Assembly: GCF_026241335.1 (NCBI RefSeq)
Contig: NZ_JAPHAV010000003.1
Location: 186,001 to 250,000 of the forward strand
Direction of reading: 5' to 3'
DNA: 64,000 nt
Source of the DNA: Ochrobactrum chromiisoli
GTDB taxonomy: Bacteria > Pseudomonadota > Alphaproteobacteria > Rhizobiales > Rhizobiaceae
Each line of letters begins with the position of its first letter. Positions within the stretch are counted from its first letter, which is position 1. Under the pieces are notes generated by a model. It ran no database searches. It was given only the letters and a program-made list of their open reading frames with translations, and had not been told where the DNA came from. This document shows, in pieces, positions 34,814 to 45,185 of this stretch. Position numbers and translations under genes: made by a program.

Positions 34814-36070
34814 TCAGATGATGAAATCTGCAAGCACCTGATTGTCCGTTATATCCTGATAGGCCCATCCGGCTTCGGCAAATTTCTTTTCGAGAATTTT
34901 GAAGTTCGCCGCATTCTTGGTTTCAATGCCGATCAGGACGGAACCGAAATTGCGTGCGGATTTCTTCAAATATTCAAAGCGGGCCACGTCGTCTTCCGGA
35001 CCGAGCAGATCAAGGAATGAGCGCAGTGCGCCGGGACGCTGTGGGAAGCGGAAGATGAAATATTTCTTCAGACCTTCATAGCGAAGCGCGCGTTCCTTGA
35101 CGTCCGGCAGGCGTTCAAAGTCAAAATTGCCGCCTGACACGACGATAACAATGCGCTTGCCTTTAAGTTCGCTTTTCTTGAAATCTTTGAGCGCATCAAT
35201 GCCAAGCGCGCCTGCGGGTTCAAGGACCACGCCTTCGATATTTAGCATTTCAACCATTGTCGAACATAGGCGGTTTTCTGGAACCGTGATGACAATATCT
35301 TTGTCGAAGCCTTTGAGAAGCTTGAAGTTTTCTTTGCCGATCTCTGCCACAGCTGCGCCATCGACAAAATTATCAACCTGACTGAGCTTGATCCGTTTGC
35401 CTGCTTCAAGGCTGCCTTTGAGGCTCGCAGCACCTTTAGGCTCGACAAAGCGGTAGGCAATTTTCCAGCCAAGGCCATCGAAATATTGGGTCACACCTGC
35501 CGACAAACCACCGCCGCCAACTGGCAAAAACACAAAATCCGGCTTTTTGCCATCCGGCAGCTGGCGCTCGATTTCGAGCGCAACAGTCGCCTGCCCTTCG
35601 ATAATGCCAGCATGGTCAAAAGGCGGTACCATTACGCCCTTGTTTGCCTCCGCATAGTCTTGCGACGCGGCATAGCAGACATCGAAAATATCGCCGATGA
35701 GCTTGATTTCGATAAATTCTGCACCGAAAGCGCGGGTCTTGTCGATTTTCTGCTGCGGTGTTGTCACCGGCATGAATACCACGCCTTTACGACCGAAGTG
35801 TCGGCAAGCAAAGGCAAAACCCTGAGCGTGATTGCCTGCTGAGGCGCAGACAAATATCGCATTTTCGTCGGCAGTTTTCACCGCGCGTGAAATGAAGTTG
35901 AAGGCACCACGTATCTTATAGGAGCGAACCGGCGTCAGATCTTCGCGCTTGAGCCAAATTTCCGCGCCGTATTTCCGTGAAAGATAGTCATTGCGCTGCA
36001 ATGGCGTCTCTGGAAAGAGCGCACGCATGGCAGTTTCAGCTTGAGCTACGGCTTTTACGAAGGCGTTCAT
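34814..36070 (-). CDS. ilvA: Threonine ammonia-lyase (threonine dehydratase)
   Basis: PLP enzyme that deaminates threonine to 2-oxobutanoate, the first step to isoleucine. 418 aa from the ATG; the previous codon TTG is also in frame. The PLP lysine is in VRSYKIRGAFNFI (about residue 52), the phosphate loop is ASAGNHAQGFAFA (about residue 78), and PVGGGGLSAG is at about residue 182. A C-terminal ACT-like regulatory domain with YFIFRFPQRPGALRSFLDL (about residue 332) is present once, the short-form IlvA type that can be feedback-inhibited by isoleucine. A strong palindrome lies 46 bp upstream. Confidence 0.94.
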   Translation of the reverse strand: MNAFVKAVAQAETAMRALFPETPLQRNDYLSRKYGAEIWLKREDLTPVRSYKIRGAFNFISRAVKTADENAIFVCASAGNHAQGFAFACRHFGRKGVVFMPVTTPQQKIDKTRAFGAEFIEIKLIGDIFDVCYAASQDYAEANKGVMVPPFDHAGIIEGQATVALEIERQLPDGKKPDFVFLPVGGGGLSAGVTQYFDGLGWKIAYRFVEPKGAASLKGSLEAGKRIKLSQVDNFVDGAAVAEIGKENFKLLKGFDKDIVITVPENRLCSTMVEMLNIEGVVLEPAGALGIDALKDFKKSELKGKRIVIVVSGGNFDFERLPDVKERALRYEGLKKYFIFRFPQRPGALRSFLDLLGPEDDVARFEYLKKSARNFGSVLIGIETKNAANFKILEKKFAEAGWAYQDITDNQVLADFII

Positions 36071-36118
36071 CAATCAGCTTTCTGCATTCTCTTGAAGATT
36101 TGCGCATCGCTACATTGC

Positions 36119-36150
36119 TTTACTGTTTCAAACAAGCTTGAAACAGTAAA
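36119..36150. promoter_or_regulatory. 13+13 bp perfect palindrome upstream of ilvA
   Basis: TTTACTGTTTCAA (36119-36131) and TTGAAACAGTAAA (36138-36150) are perfect inverted repeats around a 6-base spacer. The element lies between the tRNA-Leu(UAA) gene and ilvA, both on the minus strand. It has no T-run and lower GC than a terminator stem, so an operator for a dimeric regulator is as likely as an RNA hairpin. Confidence 0.6.
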
Positions 36151-36188
36151 CATGAGTAAAAACGCAATGTTTTATCAGGGAAGATAGG

Positions 36189-36274
36189 TGGTGCGGTCGG
36201 CGGGACTTGAACCCGCAAGCCTAAAAGGCGACGGATTTTAAGTCCGTTGCGTATACCAATTTCGCCACGACCGC
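36189..36274 (-). tRNA. tRNA-Leu (anticodon UAA), CCA encoded
   Basis: On the minus strand the acceptor arm GCGGTCG/CGACCGC is followed by CCA. The anticodon stem CGGA/TCCG surrounds CTTAAAA, giving anticodon TAA. There is a long variable arm and the T loop is GTTCAAGTC. It decodes UUA/UUG. The acceptor stem is the same as in the GAG copies at 12 kb, but the rest differs. Confidence 0.95.
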
Positions 36275-36516
36275 AGCTGAGGAATTCTATGTCATGATTT
36301 GTAAAACAAATTCAAGCTGTTTTGAACGCTTACAACAACTGGTTTTGCTGACAGTGGATATTATTCAATAAATTGTTCGCAACGATTTTTTAGAATGTAA
36401 GCTCGTGTAAAAGTGAATGATCATATGCGGGCGCGTTAGTTTGAGAATTATAGAAAATCAGTTGCAGCTTGTGTCAGCCACGGATTAACTGTGATGAAAC
36501 AGAATGGAGTCTGGGC

Positions 36517-37275
36517 ATGACGACTATCCCGCAAAAAGCCGTTACCGCTGCAATGCTTGCCATTGGCGATGAGCTTCTCTCAGGGCGCACGAAAGACAAG
36601 AATATAGGCCATCTGGCCGAGGTTCTGACGGCCGCAGGAATTGATCTTAAAGAGGTTCGTATCGTTGCGGATGATGAAGATGCCATTGTTGCAGCCCTCA
36701 ATGCGTTGCGTCCGGGATATGACTATGTCTTCACTTCCGGCGGCATTGGTCCGACCCATGACGACATCACTGCGGATGCCGTATCGCGCGCTTTTAATGT
36801 GCCTTGTATTTATGATGAAAAGGCGATGACCCTTCTGGCAGAAACTTATGCCAGACGTGATTTGGAGTTTACCGACTCTCGCAAGCGCATGGCGCGCATG
36901 CCTGACGGGGCAGAGCACATCGACAATCCCGTATCCACGGCGCCCGGTTTTCATATTGGCAATGTCTATGTCATGGCGGGGGTGCCTTTGGTCTTTCAGG
37001 CGATGCTCGACAATGTTCTTCCAACGCTTAAAACTGGCCGTAAGCTTTTGTCCAAAACTGTTCCCTGCCCGTTTGGCGAAGGCGTCATTGGCGCCCCTCT
37101 TTCGGCAATCCAGAAGGAAAATCCTGAAACGATTATCGGTTCTTATCCGAAATTCGAAAATGGAAAATTCAGCACAGAGCTTGTTGTTCGCGGCAGCGAT
37201 GAGACCAAAATCGATTTGGCAGTGTGTGCAATTGAGGCGATGATTATCACCTTGCAGACGCAAGGCGCAGCTTGA
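36517..37275 (+). CDS. CinA N-terminal-like / molybdopterin-binding domain protein
   Basis: 252 aa from the ATG preceded by GGAG at 7 bases. The fold is the MoaB/Mog-like domain: MLAIGDELLSGRTKDKNI at the start and TSGGIGPTHDDITADAVSRA (about residue 70) are the signature. It lacks the C-terminal amidohydrolase half of full-length CinA. Family members are variously called competence/damage-inducible protein A or molybdopterin-binding; the true reaction of the stand-alone form is unclear. A universal stress protein gene follows 75 bp downstream. Confidence 0.88.
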   Translation: MTTIPQKAVTAAMLAIGDELLSGRTKDKNIGHLAEVLTAAGIDLKEVRIVADDEDAIVAALNALRPGYDYVFTSGGIGPTHDDITADAVSRAFNVPCIYDEKAMTLLAETYARRDLEFTDSRKRMARMPDGAEHIDNPVSTAPGFHIGNVYVMAGVPLVFQAMLDNVLPTLKTGRKLLSKTVPCPFGEGVIGAPLSAIQKENPETIIGSYPKFENGKFSTELVVRGSDETKIDLAVCAIEAMIITLQTQGAA

Positions 37276-37350
37276 GCCCAGGATTTTTGCCTGTTTGTCG
37301 GAATGAATTGTTATATACTAAAACGGAAAATAGCCGGAAGGAGATCGGAT

Positions 37351-38196
37351 ATGTCCTATAAGACGGTGGTGGCTTATGCCCGTAGTGATGCCGAGTTAAA
37401 GCGGGTTTTGTCGGCGGTCGCATTGTTGACGCGCAAAACGCCTGACATTCACGTCATCGGCCTTTATTCGGTTCCCTCTCCTATCGTGTACGCTGATCCC
37501 AATGGTTTCATTGATCCGGGCATGTTTGAGTTGCATGACAAGCAGCATAAGGAAATCTCCGAACGCCTGAAGCTGCTTTTCGAAGAAGAGATGCGCCGTC
37601 AGGCTGTGCATCACGAATTCCGCGTCACACGCTCAGAAACCGGTACGGCTGCGGATGGTGTGCTGACATCCTGCCTTGGCGCTGAACTGCTGGTGGCTGG
37701 CCAGCCAGATCCTGACGATCCGGCAACCAATGATGAAACCGCCGACACACTTGTTTTCAATTTGAGTTGCCCGGTTCTGCTGGTGCCGCACGCGCCGATT
37801 TTGCCAATGGAAGCGATTGATCGCATTGTTGTGGCATACAATGGCAAGCGGGAGGCCGCACGCGCTGCTTTCGACGCCAAGCCACTTATGAAAAATGCGA
37901 GCCGCACGGAAGTCATATGGATTGATCCGCCGGAGCGTGAAAGTGAAGACGAAGCCCTTGCCGGAAGTGAACTGGCGCAGGCCTTGTCACGCCATGGAAT
38001 CGAGGCCAGTGTTACACCGCTCGCATCCAATAGCCGCAATGCACAGGATGTGCTGCGTGAGCACATCATTGCACAGCGTGCAGACCTTCTCGTTATGGGG
38101 GCTTACAGCCACTCACGATTGCGCGAACTGGTTTTTGGCGGTGTTACACGCTCCATGCTCAATGAACTGCCAATTCTGACGCTGTTTTCGCGTTAA
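37351..38196 (+). CDS. Universal stress protein (tandem Usp domains)
   Basis: 281 aa, start supported by GAAGGAG. The N-terminal half MSYKTVVAYARSDAELKR and the C-terminal half AIDRIVVAYNGKREAARAAFDA each have a Usp-type beta-alpha start. The C-terminal half ends with ADLLVMGAYSHSRLRELVFGGVTRSML, the G-x2-G-x9-G-(S/T) nucleotide-binding pattern. Usp proteins bind ATP or other ligands and help survival under stress; no specific role can be assigned. Confidence 0.9.
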   Translation: MSYKTVVAYARSDAELKRVLSAVALLTRKTPDIHVIGLYSVPSPIVYADPNGFIDPGMFELHDKQHKEISERLKLLFEEEMRRQAVHHEFRVTRSETGTAADGVLTSCLGAELLVAGQPDPDDPATNDETADTLVFNLSCPVLLVPHAPILPMEAIDRIVVAYNGKREAARAAFDAKPLMKNASRTEVIWIDPPERESEDEALAGSELAQALSRHGIEASVTPLASNSRNAQDVLREHIIAQRADLLVMGAYSHSRLRELVFGGVTRSMLNELPILTLFSR

Positions 38197-38500
38197 ACAA
38201 ATAACACGTCTGACCGGGCTGCTTCGCGCGGTCTGGTGCAATATTTTTGGCGTGGAATGAACATGTCGTCTCACGCCGCTCTTGCGCTACAGGTATTTTT
38301 GCGGTTATCAGCATCACCCGGCGCTGACTGTGCCGGGCGGAAAGCCTTTCCTTGTTGTGCAGCATGCACATGAAATGCTGTGCGCGCATAGAGGAAAGCT
38401 GCAGATCCAGACAGTTCAGCGCGAATGGCAAGCGTCATCGCGCATTTTTGGTTTGATTAAGTCCGGAACGATGTTTTCGGATTTTCCATGGAGCGTTTTG
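38197..38500. other. Intergenic region upstream of gpt
   Basis: 304 bp. It contains small inverted repeats (ACCCGGC/GTGCCGGGC near 38307-38337 and GCAGCAT/ATGCTGTGC near 38360-38383). Together these could fold the gpt leader, but the region matches no riboswitch I know. The frame upstream of gpt is open back to 38282 without protein character. Confidence 0.4.
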
Positions 38501-38998
38501 ATGTCGTTGCCCGATAAAGCCTTTCCCGTTTCCTGGGATCAGTTCCACCGTGACGCCCGTGCGTTGGCCTGGCGTATTGCAGATATGGATCGCGAATGGC
38601 GTGCGATCGTTGCGATCACGCGCGGTGGGCTGGTTCCTGCTGCAATCGTTTGCCGTGAACTCGGGATTCGTTTGATCGAAACTGTCTGCGTTGCATCTTA
38701 CCATGATTATACATCGCAAGGCGAAATGGAAATTCTCAAGGGAATCAGCGCGCCGCTTCTCGAAAATGGCGGTGAAGGCGTGATCGTGGTCGATGACCTG
38801 ACCGACACCGGCAAAACAGCAGCTATTGTTCGTGAGATGATGCCAAAGGCGCATTTTGCCACCGTTTATGCGAAGCCAAAAGGCCGTCCATTGGTCGATA
38901 CATTCGTAACCGAAGTTTCGCAGGATACGTGGATTTATTTTCCATGGGATATGGGTTTCACCTATCAAGAACCTATTGCTGGCGGAAAACGCGGCTAA
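38501..38998 (+). CDS. gpt: Xanthine (xanthine-guanine) phosphoribosyltransferase
   Basis: Purine salvage enzyme that condenses xanthine or guanine with PRPP. 165 aa from the ATG with GGAG 7 bases upstream, the normal Gpt length. The signature is [19 protein letters not shown] at the start, [20 protein letters not shown] (about residue 36) and the PRPP motif [14 protein letters not shown] (about residue 92), ending in [11 protein letters not shown]. It is cytoplasmic and possibly membrane-associated as in E. coli. Confidence 0.95.
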   Translation: MSLPDKAFPVSWDQFHRDARALAWRIADMDREWRAIVAITRGGLVPAAIVCRELGIRLIETVCVASYHDYTSQGEMEILKGISAPLLENGGEGVIVVDDLTDTGKTAAIVREMMPKAHFATVYAKPKGRPLVDTFVTEVSQDTWIYFPWDMGFTYQEPIAGGKRG

Positions 38999-39240
38999 AC
39001 GAAAAAAAATGAAAGGTGATTGCGGTGGTAAAGCGACCGCAATCACACTATATTGAAAGTCAGCCGGAAAGCGGTGGAGGCGTATCACTGATCTTTTATT
39101 GAAAGCGAAGTGATCGTTGTTTTTATTAAGTCATTGAAAATAAATATTTTTTATAGTTTTGTTTCAAGGGGCTGCAAACAAATCCATTGTCATTTCGGAG
39201 AATCAATCCATTCTGTTTGGAAAATGGTGGGACTTTCGCG

Positions 39241-39729
39241 GTGAAAACACAGGCTAAAAAATTTGTTGCAACGGAGAAGCGTATTCTGACGCCTTCTGGT
39301 CGTTTGCAGCAAGTTGCGGCACTTGTGTATCGTTTTCATGCGGACGATCTGCAAACTCTGCTTATCACCAGCCGCGGTACGGGCCGCTGGATTATCCCCA
39401 AAGGGTGGCCACAGGTTGGGCGCACGCTTGCAGAAACTGCCGCACGCGAGGCTTTCGAGGAAGCTGGTGTTCGCGGTGAGATTTCGTCACGCCCTATCGG
39501 CAGCTTCGAATATTGCAAAAACGATCTTCCGCCTGAAAGCATCAATCAGTTTTCAGTGGCCGTCTATACACTACACTATGTGGAGCGCGCCAAAGACTGG
39601 CCAGAGCGGGAGATGCGTGTGTGTGAGTGGGTTTCGCCGCTCGAGGCTGCAGAACGCGTCGATGAAATTGATCTGAAACGGATTCTTCTTGATTTTGACG
39701 GTTCGCTGACGGCGGCGGCTGCCGAATAA
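39241..39729 (+). CDS. Nudix hydrolase with a variant Nudix box
   Basis: 162 aa from the GTG; an upstream TTG at 39187 would add 18. The Nudix box aligns exactly with G-x5-E-x7-REUxEExGU as GWPQVGRTLAETAAREAFEEAGV (read in two parts, GWPQVGR and TLAETAAREAFEEAGV). The first Glu is replaced by Arg while the REAFEE core is kept. KGWP with this substitution is reminiscent of the diphosphoinositol/diadenosine polyphosphate-type Nudix proteins. Substrate unknown. It is a single gene. Confidence 0.87.
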   Translation: MKTQAKKFVATEKRILTPSGRLQQVAALVYRFHADDLQTLLITSRGTGRWIIPKGWPQVGRTLAETAAREAFEEAGVRGEISSRPIGSFEYCKNDLPPESINQFSVAVYTLHYVERAKDWPEREMRVCEWVSPLEAAERVDEIDLKRILLDFDGSLTAAAAE

Positions 39730-40469
39730 TAGCTTTTGGTGGGAAAGGAACCCTGCCCCTTCTTATTGTGCAATAGGTTACCCGCGATTTGTCGTCCAAA
39801 ATTTGAACCCAGTTCCGGGATCGGGATTAAAGACATGCTTTGTGTTGCTGATTGGCATGTGTCTTGGAATTAAATACGCCGAGCTTCATATATCTGTCAT
39901 TCTCCCCGTTATCCACATTTCGCCTCGCGGCTTAATCACAATATCTAGCGCCGGGGGCTTAATGGTAAACCAAAGCTTGACGCTCATGTCCGAGTCGTTT
40001 TTTATAACGACATCGTTGCGTTAGTGGCGTGGCCGAGCGTAAAGAATTTATCGGTCTTTTTTTCAAATCAGTGTAGTGGACAACGGGCGTTGCGTCGAAA
40101 AGGCGTGGATCGCACGAGGTTTTTTGCGTCTGAAATTTGCTATGTCAGCGCTGCGTGGCGGATGAATTTTATTGATGCCAATGACGTATTAATACTAGAT
40201 TTAGTATTTTGGGTCATGGTAATATACCAGATGAGGGAAGCCTTGTCCGCAAGCTTGGATGAAAGCGGTCTTTTGGCCGTGGCGTTGTTTGGGTTTCGCA
40301 TGATCGAAATCGATTGAAAGAATTCTCGAGGAGCCAGCTCCTCAATCATGATTGTCTTTTGATATATGAGGACATTCGAAGTGAATATGCAGGCACGTAT
40401 CGTGGCTGGAATGCCGGGGCTGAAATTTTTCAGCGAGGCTACCATATATAGAACGTTTGGATGGGACAG
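39730..40469. other. Long non-coding stretch upstream of nrdJ
   Basis: 740 bp without a convincing gene. Small frames at 39803-40024 and 40024-40317 lack ribosome sites and family features. I looked for a cobalamin riboswitch (expected for a B12-dependent enzyme) and did not see the B12-box. ACCATATATAGAACG (40441-40455) resembles half of an NrdR box but no second box at the expected spacing is obvious. An AT-rich section at 40180-40240 may hold the promoter. Confidence 0.45.
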
Positions 40470-43400
40470 ATGAAGATCGAACGCCGTTTCACGAAAGAAA
40501 ACCAGTCGGCTTATGCGGAGATCGAATTCCGTACGGTGACGAGTGAGATCAAGAATCCCGATGGCTCGGTGGTGTTTCGCCTTGAGGACATCAATGTCCC
40601 TGCGCAATTCAGTCAGGTTGCAGCAGACATTCTTGCGCAGAAATATTTCCGTAAGGCCGGTGTCCCTGCCCGTCTGAAAAAGGTTGAAGAAAACGACGTG
40701 CCATCATGGCTCTGGCGTTCTGTGCCTGATGAAGAGGCTCTCGCGAAACTTTCGGAAGATGAGCGTTTCGGTTCTGAAATGGATGCTTGTCAGGTTTTCG
40801 ACCGTTTGTCCGGCACATGGACCTATTGGGGCTGGAAGGGTGGCTACTTCGATTCGGAAGAAGACGCGCGCGCCTTCCGCGATGAGCTTGCTTATATGCT
40901 TGCGACGCAGCGCGTGGCACCAAACAGCCCGCAATGGTTCAACACAGGCCTGCATTGGGCCTATGGCATCGACGGCCCTGGGCAGGGTCACTTCTATGTT
41001 GACTGGCAGACCGGTAAGCTGACAAAATCCAAGTCCGCTTATGAACATCCGCAGCCGCATGCCTGCTTCATTCAGTCGGTTGGCGATGATCTCGTCAATG
41101 AAGGCGGCATCATGGATCTCTGGGTCCGTGAAGCACGTTTGTTCAAATATGGGTCCGGCACTGGCTCGAACTTCTCGCACCTGCGTGGCGCGGGTGAAAA
41201 GCTTTCGGGCGGTGGCAAATCGTCTGGTTTGATGAGCTTCCTGAAAATTGGCGATCGTGCAGCGGGCGCAATCAAATCAGGTGGTACAACACGTCGCGCC
41301 GCCAAGATGGTGGTTGTCGATATTGATCACCCGGATATTGAAGAATATATCGACTGGAAGGTGAAAGAAGAGCAGAAAGTTGCGGCTCTTGTCACGGGCT
41401 CCAAGATCGTCAAGCAGCATCTGACTGCCATTATGAAGGCTTGCGTTAATTGCGAAGCAGACAATGACGATTGCTTCGATCCATCCAACAATCCGGTTCT
41501 CAAGCGCGAAATCAAGGCTGCAAAAAAGAATCAGGTTCCTGAAAACTACGTGAAGCGTGTTATTCAGTTTGCACGTCAGGGCTACACGGACATTGAGTTC
41601 AAGACCTATGACACGGACTGGGATTCTGAAGCCTATCTGACTGTTTCGGGACAGAATTCAAACAATTCGGTTTCGCTCAAGGATGAATTCCTGCGCGCTG
41701 TTGAAAACGACAGCGATTGGAACCTGACTGCGCGCCGCGATGGTCGCGTTATGAAGACGCTCAAGGCGCGCGATCTTTGGGAAAAGATCGGTTATGCAGC
41801 CTGGGCCTCAGCTGATCCGGGTCTGCATTTCAACACCACAATGAATGATTGGCACACCTGCCCTGCGGCTGGCCCAATCCGTGCGTCCAATCCGTGCTCG
41901 GAATATATGTTCCTTGATGACACGGCTTGTAATCTGGCGTCGATCAATCTGCTGACCTATCGCAATAAGGATGGCTCGTTCGATATTAGTGCTTATGAGC
42001 ACACTGCGCGCCTTTGGACGATGGTTCTCGAAATCTCGGTGATGATGGCGCAGTTCCCTTCCAAGGAAATCGCCCGTCTGTCTTATGAATACCGTACACT
42101 CGGCCTTGGCTATGCCAACATTGGCGGCCTGCTGATGACATCCGGCATTCCTTATGACTCAGACGAAGGTCGTGCGATCTGCGGTGCACTGACCGCAATC
42201 ATGACCGGCGTTGCCTATGCCACATCTGCTGAAATGGCGAAGGAGCTGGGTGCTTTCCCAAGCTATGAGCCGAATGCTGAAAGCATGCTGCGCGTTATTC
42301 GCAATCATCGGCGTGCTGCTTATGGTGAAAATGACGGTTATGAAGGTTTGGCCGTTAACCCGGTTGGTCTGATTGCCGAAAATTGCCCTGATCAAGACAT
42401 GATCGCGCATGCACGTGCTGCCTGGGACAAGGCGCTGGAACTGGGCGAAAAGCACGGTTATCGCAATGCGCAGGCAACGGTTATCGCGCCGACCGGCACG
42501 ATTGGCCTTGTCATGGATTGTGACACGACCGGTATCGAGCCTGACTTCGCGCTGGTGAAGTTCAAGAAGCTTGCCGGCGGTGGTTATTTCAAGATCATCA
42601 ACCGCGCTGTTCCTGAAGCACTGCGCACGCTTGGTTATTCGGAAAGCCAGATTGCTGAAATCGAGGCTTATGCTGTCGGTCACGGCAATCTTAATCAGGC
42701 ACCGGGTGTCAATCCTTCAACACTGAGGGCCAAGGGCTTTACGGACGAGAAGATTGAAGCACTGAATGCCGCTCTCAAGAGTGCGTTTGACATCAAATTC
42801 GCTTTCAACAAGTGGACGCTGGGCGAAGATTTCTGCAAGGACATCCTGAAGCTGACCGATGAGCAGCTCAACGACTTCTCGTTTGAAATGCTGCCAGCGC
42901 TTGGCTTTGCCCGCAAGGATATTGAAGCAGCAAATGTTCATGTTTGCGGTGCGATGACGCTGGAAGGTGCACCGTTCCTCAAAGAAGAGCACTATCCGGT
43001 TTTCGATTGCGCCAATGCCTGTGGCAAGATCGGCAAGCGTTATCTCTCGGTTGAAAGCCATATCTGGATGATGGCTGCGGCGCAGCCGTTCATTTCGGGC
43101 GCGATTTCCAAGACGATCAACATGCCGAATGAAGCAACGGTTGAAGACTGCAAGAGCGCTTACATGCTTTCATGGAAGCTGGCACTCAAGGCGAATGCAC
43201 TTTATCGCGATGGCTCCAAGCTTTCGCAGCCGCTTAATGCGTCGCTGATTGCAGATGATGAAGATGAAGATGATGCGGTTGATGCACTGATCGAAGCGCC
43301 AGCTGCTGCGCGTGCCGTTCACGTCACCGAGCGTGTTGTCGAAAAGGTCATCGAAAAGATTGTTCATGAGCGGGAAAAGCTGCCGAACCGTCGTCAGGGG

Positions 43401-44246
43401 TACACACAGAAGGCTGTTGTTGGCGGTCACAAAGTTTATCTGCGCACAGGTGAATTTGGTAATGGTCGTCTTGGCGAAATCTTTATCGATATGCATAAGG
43501 AAGGCGCTGCTTTCCGTGCGATGATGAACAATTTCGCAATCGCTGTGTCGCTGGGCCTGCAATATGGTGTGCCGCTTGAAGAATATGTTGAGGCATTCAC
43601 CTTCACCAAGTTCGAACCTGCTGGCATGGTGATTGGTAACGATGCGATTAAAACCGCAACGTCGATCATTGATTATGTGTTCCGCGAGCTGGCAGTTTCC
43701 TATCTCGGACGCAACGATCTCGCCCATGTTGATACGAGCGACTTCTCCAATACCGCACTTGGTAAGGGTATTCAGGAAGGCAAGACCAATCTTGTGTCGA
43801 CCGGCTGGACGCGCGGCTACAAGCCAACGCTTGTCTCGACCACCCTGCCCGGTACAGAATCGAAGGGCTCGGCTGCTTCAACACCACAACAGGTGTCGAA
43901 TGTAACGACGCTCAAGTCTTCTTCGGCTCGCTCGGCGACGGTTGGTCTTGTGACGGATGGTGCCACGGCCTTCAAGCGTGAGTTTGAAGAACAGCCGACA
44001 CCCGCCGCTGAACAGGAAAATATGGCTGCAACGGAATTGTTCTCTGATAAGGCGGCTGCCGATGCAGCGTCAGCTCGCGCAGAAACAACAAATGCTGCCA
44101 AAAAGCTTGAAGCGGATCGTCGTATCAAGTCGATGATGCAGGGTTACACCGGCGATAGTTGCACAGAATGCCAGAACTTCACCATGGTCCGTAATGGAAC
44201 TTGTTTGAAGTGTGATACATGCGGCTCTACAAGTGGCTGCAGTTAA
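40470..44246 (+). CDS. nrdJ: Vitamin B12-dependent (class II) ribonucleotide reductase
   Basis: Reduces ribonucleotides to deoxyribonucleotides with adenosylcobalamin, in or out of oxygen. 1258 aa from the second ATG (another at 40461), the long alphaproteobacterial form. Catalytic-domain motifs: [14 protein letters not shown] (about residue 195), [21 protein letters not shown] written as NPCSEYMFL and [12 protein letters not shown] (about residue 475), and [17 protein letters not shown] (about residue 675). A charged linker with [16 protein letters not shown] lies near residue 955. The C terminus is a Cys-rich zinc finger: CTECQNF, CLKCDTC and SGC, the shuttle end. Terminator follows. Confidence 0.96.
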   Translation: MKIERRFTKENQSAYAEIEFRTVTSEIKNPDGSVVFRLEDINVPAQFSQVAADILAQKYFRKAGVPARLKKVEENDVPSWLWRSVPDEEALAKLSEDERFGSEMDACQVFDRLSGTWTYWGWKGGYFDSEEDARAFRDELAYMLATQRVAPNSPQWFNTGLHWAYGIDGPGQGHFYVDWQTGKLTKSKSAYEHPQPHACFIQSVGDDLVNEGGIMDLWVREARLFKYGSGTGSNFSHLRGAGEKLSGGGKSSGLMSFLKIGDRAAGAIKSGGTTRRAAKMVVVDIDHPDIEEYIDWKVKEEQKVAALVTGSKIVKQHLTAIMKACVNCEADNDDCFDPSNNPVLKREIKAAKKNQVPENYVKRVIQFARQGYTDIEFKTYDTDWDSEAYLTVSGQNSNNSVSLKDEFLRAVENDSDWNLTARRDGRVMKTLKARDLWEKIGYAAWASADPGLHFNTTMNDWHTCPAAGPIRASNPCSEYMFLDDTACNLASINLLTYRNKDGSFDISAYEHTARLWTMVLEISVMMAQFPSKEIARLSYEYRTLGLGYANIGGLLMTSGIPYDSDEGRAICGALTAIMTGVAYATSAEMAKELGAFPSYEPNAESMLRVIRNHRRAAYGENDGYEGLAVNPVGLIAENCPDQDMIAHARAAWDKALELGEKHGYRNAQATVIAPTGTIGLVMDCDTTGIEPDFALVKFKKLAGGGYFKIINRAVPEALRTLGYSESQIAEIEAYAVGHGNLNQAPGVNPSTLRAKGFTDEKIEALNAALKSAFDIKFAFNKWTLGEDFCKDILKLTDEQLNDFSFEMLPALGFARKDIEAANVHVCGAMTLEGAPFLKEEHYPVFDCANACGKIGKRYLSVESHIWMMAAAQPFISGAISKTINMPNEATVEDCKSAYMLSWKLALKANALYRDGSKLSQPLNASLIADDEDEDDAVDALIEAPAAARAVHVTERVVEKVIEKIVHEREKLPNRRQGYTQKAVVGGHKVYLRTGEFGNGRLGEIFIDMHKEGAAFRAMMNNFAIAVSLGLQYGVPLEEYVEAFTFTKFEPAGMVIGNDAIKTATSIIDYVFRELAVSYLGRNDLAHVDTSDFSNTALGKGIQEGKTNLVSTGWTRGYKPTLVSTTLPGTESKGSAASTPQQVSNVTTLKSSSARSATVGLVTDGATAFKREFEEQPTPAAEQENMAATELFSDKAAADAASARAETTNAAKKLEADRRIKSMMQGYTGDSCTECQNFTMVRNGTCLKCDTCGSTSGCS

Positions 44247-44272
44247 GATAGAGTAATATAAAGTATTAATGG

Positions 44273-44306
44273 CAGGCCGGTTAATACCGGCCTGTTTTAT
44301 TTTTTA
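44273..44306 (+). terminator. Intrinsic terminator after nrdJ
   Basis: CAGGCCGG (44273-44280) pairs with CCGGCCTG (44287-44294) around TTAATA, followed by TTTTATTTTTT. Confidence 0.9.
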
Positions 44307-44423
44307 TCTTTCATTTTTTCTATTCTTACTCACCCTTTTTGTATGAAAATTTTGAAAAAAATTGGAACCCCTCGCCATTCTCTACGTTTGTTTAGTGAAA
44401 CCGAACGTATAAAGGAGATGGTT

Positions 44424-45026
44424 ATGCTTAGAACAACACTTCTGACAACGACGTGTGCGCTGTTTATCGGAGGGGCAGCCTTCGCCCAGACAGCAGACCC
44501 AGCACCGATGGGAGCAGCCCCTGCGGCCTCGGAGCTTCCGGTTTCTTCTCAGAACATGTTCGGTAGTCCGCCTGCTGCGGAATCTGAAAAGATTGGCTTT
44601 GTCGAAGCCAAGGATGGACAGCTTCTTGTTTCGAGCTTTATCGGACAGACAGTTTATGAAAGTGACGCAGCCGATGCGGCGTCTGTTGGCAATCTCAACG
44701 ATCTGATTGTAAGCCCTGAGGGCGAAATTCAGGCTGCTGTGATTGGTGTTGGCGGTTTTCTCGGCGTGGGTGAAAAGGACGTTGCGGTCAGCCCGGATCA
44801 GTTGCAGCTGGCAACCCGAAGCGATGGTAAAAAATGGCTGGTCATCAAGGCAAGCAAGGAACAGTTGACGGAGGCGCCGACCTTTGATCGTGGCGTGCTC
44901 TTCAAGGACGGTGTTGCAGATCCAAATGCAGCCGCTGAAATGAACGCACCAGCAACAACGCCTGCACCGGCAGCGCCAGATGCGACGGCACCTGCCACGC
45001 CCGCAACCCCTGCTCCGGCGCAGTAA
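44424..45026 (+). CDS. Secreted PRC-barrel domain protein
   Basis: 200 aa from the ATG 7 bases after AAGGAG. Signal peptide MLRTTLLTTTCALFIGGAAF is cleaved near AFA-QT. A PRC-barrel-like domain follows, from about residue 60 (SFIGQTVYESDAADAASVG) to 140, with NDLIVSPEGEIQAAVIGVGG. The last 30 residues are an Ala/Pro/Thr-rich tail of the kind that spans or reaches the wall. PRC-barrel proteins in the periplasm of rhizobia are common and of unknown role. It is flanked by its own terminators. Confidence 0.88.
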   Translation: MLRTTLLTTTCALFIGGAAFAQTADPAPMGAAPAASELPVSSQNMFGSPPAAESEKIGFVEAKDGQLLVSSFIGQTVYESDAADAASVGNLNDLIVSPEGEIQAAVIGVGGFLGVGEKDVAVSPDQLQLATRSDGKKWLVIKASKEQLTEAPTFDRGVLFKDGVADPNAAAEMNAPATTPAPAAPDATAPATPATPAPAQ

Positions 45027-45050
45027 TTTGTTTCGGTATATCGAGAAAAA

Positions 45051-45077
45051 TCCCGGCCTTTTGGCCGGGATTTTTTT
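45051..45077 (+). terminator. Intrinsic terminator after the PRC-barrel gene
   Basis: TCCCGGCC (45051-45058), TTTT loop, GGCCGGGA (45063-45070), then seven T. Confidence 0.93.
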
Positions 45078-45185
45078 GAAATAAAGTCGAAAGGTTGATT
45101 TCAGCACCGCGTACACGTAGGACTTTTCTAAATCACCAAATCATTCAGGCCCAATCAATTTGGCCAAAGCATCCGGGAAACTCTA

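Noticed and set aside
39803-40317. Two small plus-strand ORFs (73 and 97 codons)
   Set aside because: No ribosome sites, low-complexity composition and no protein features.
40441-40455. NrdR box before nrdJ
   Set aside because: Only one weak half-match; NrdR normally uses two boxes at fixed spacing.
39730-40469. Cobalamin riboswitch upstream of nrdJ
   Set aside because: Looked for the conserved B12-box and its core helices; none seen.
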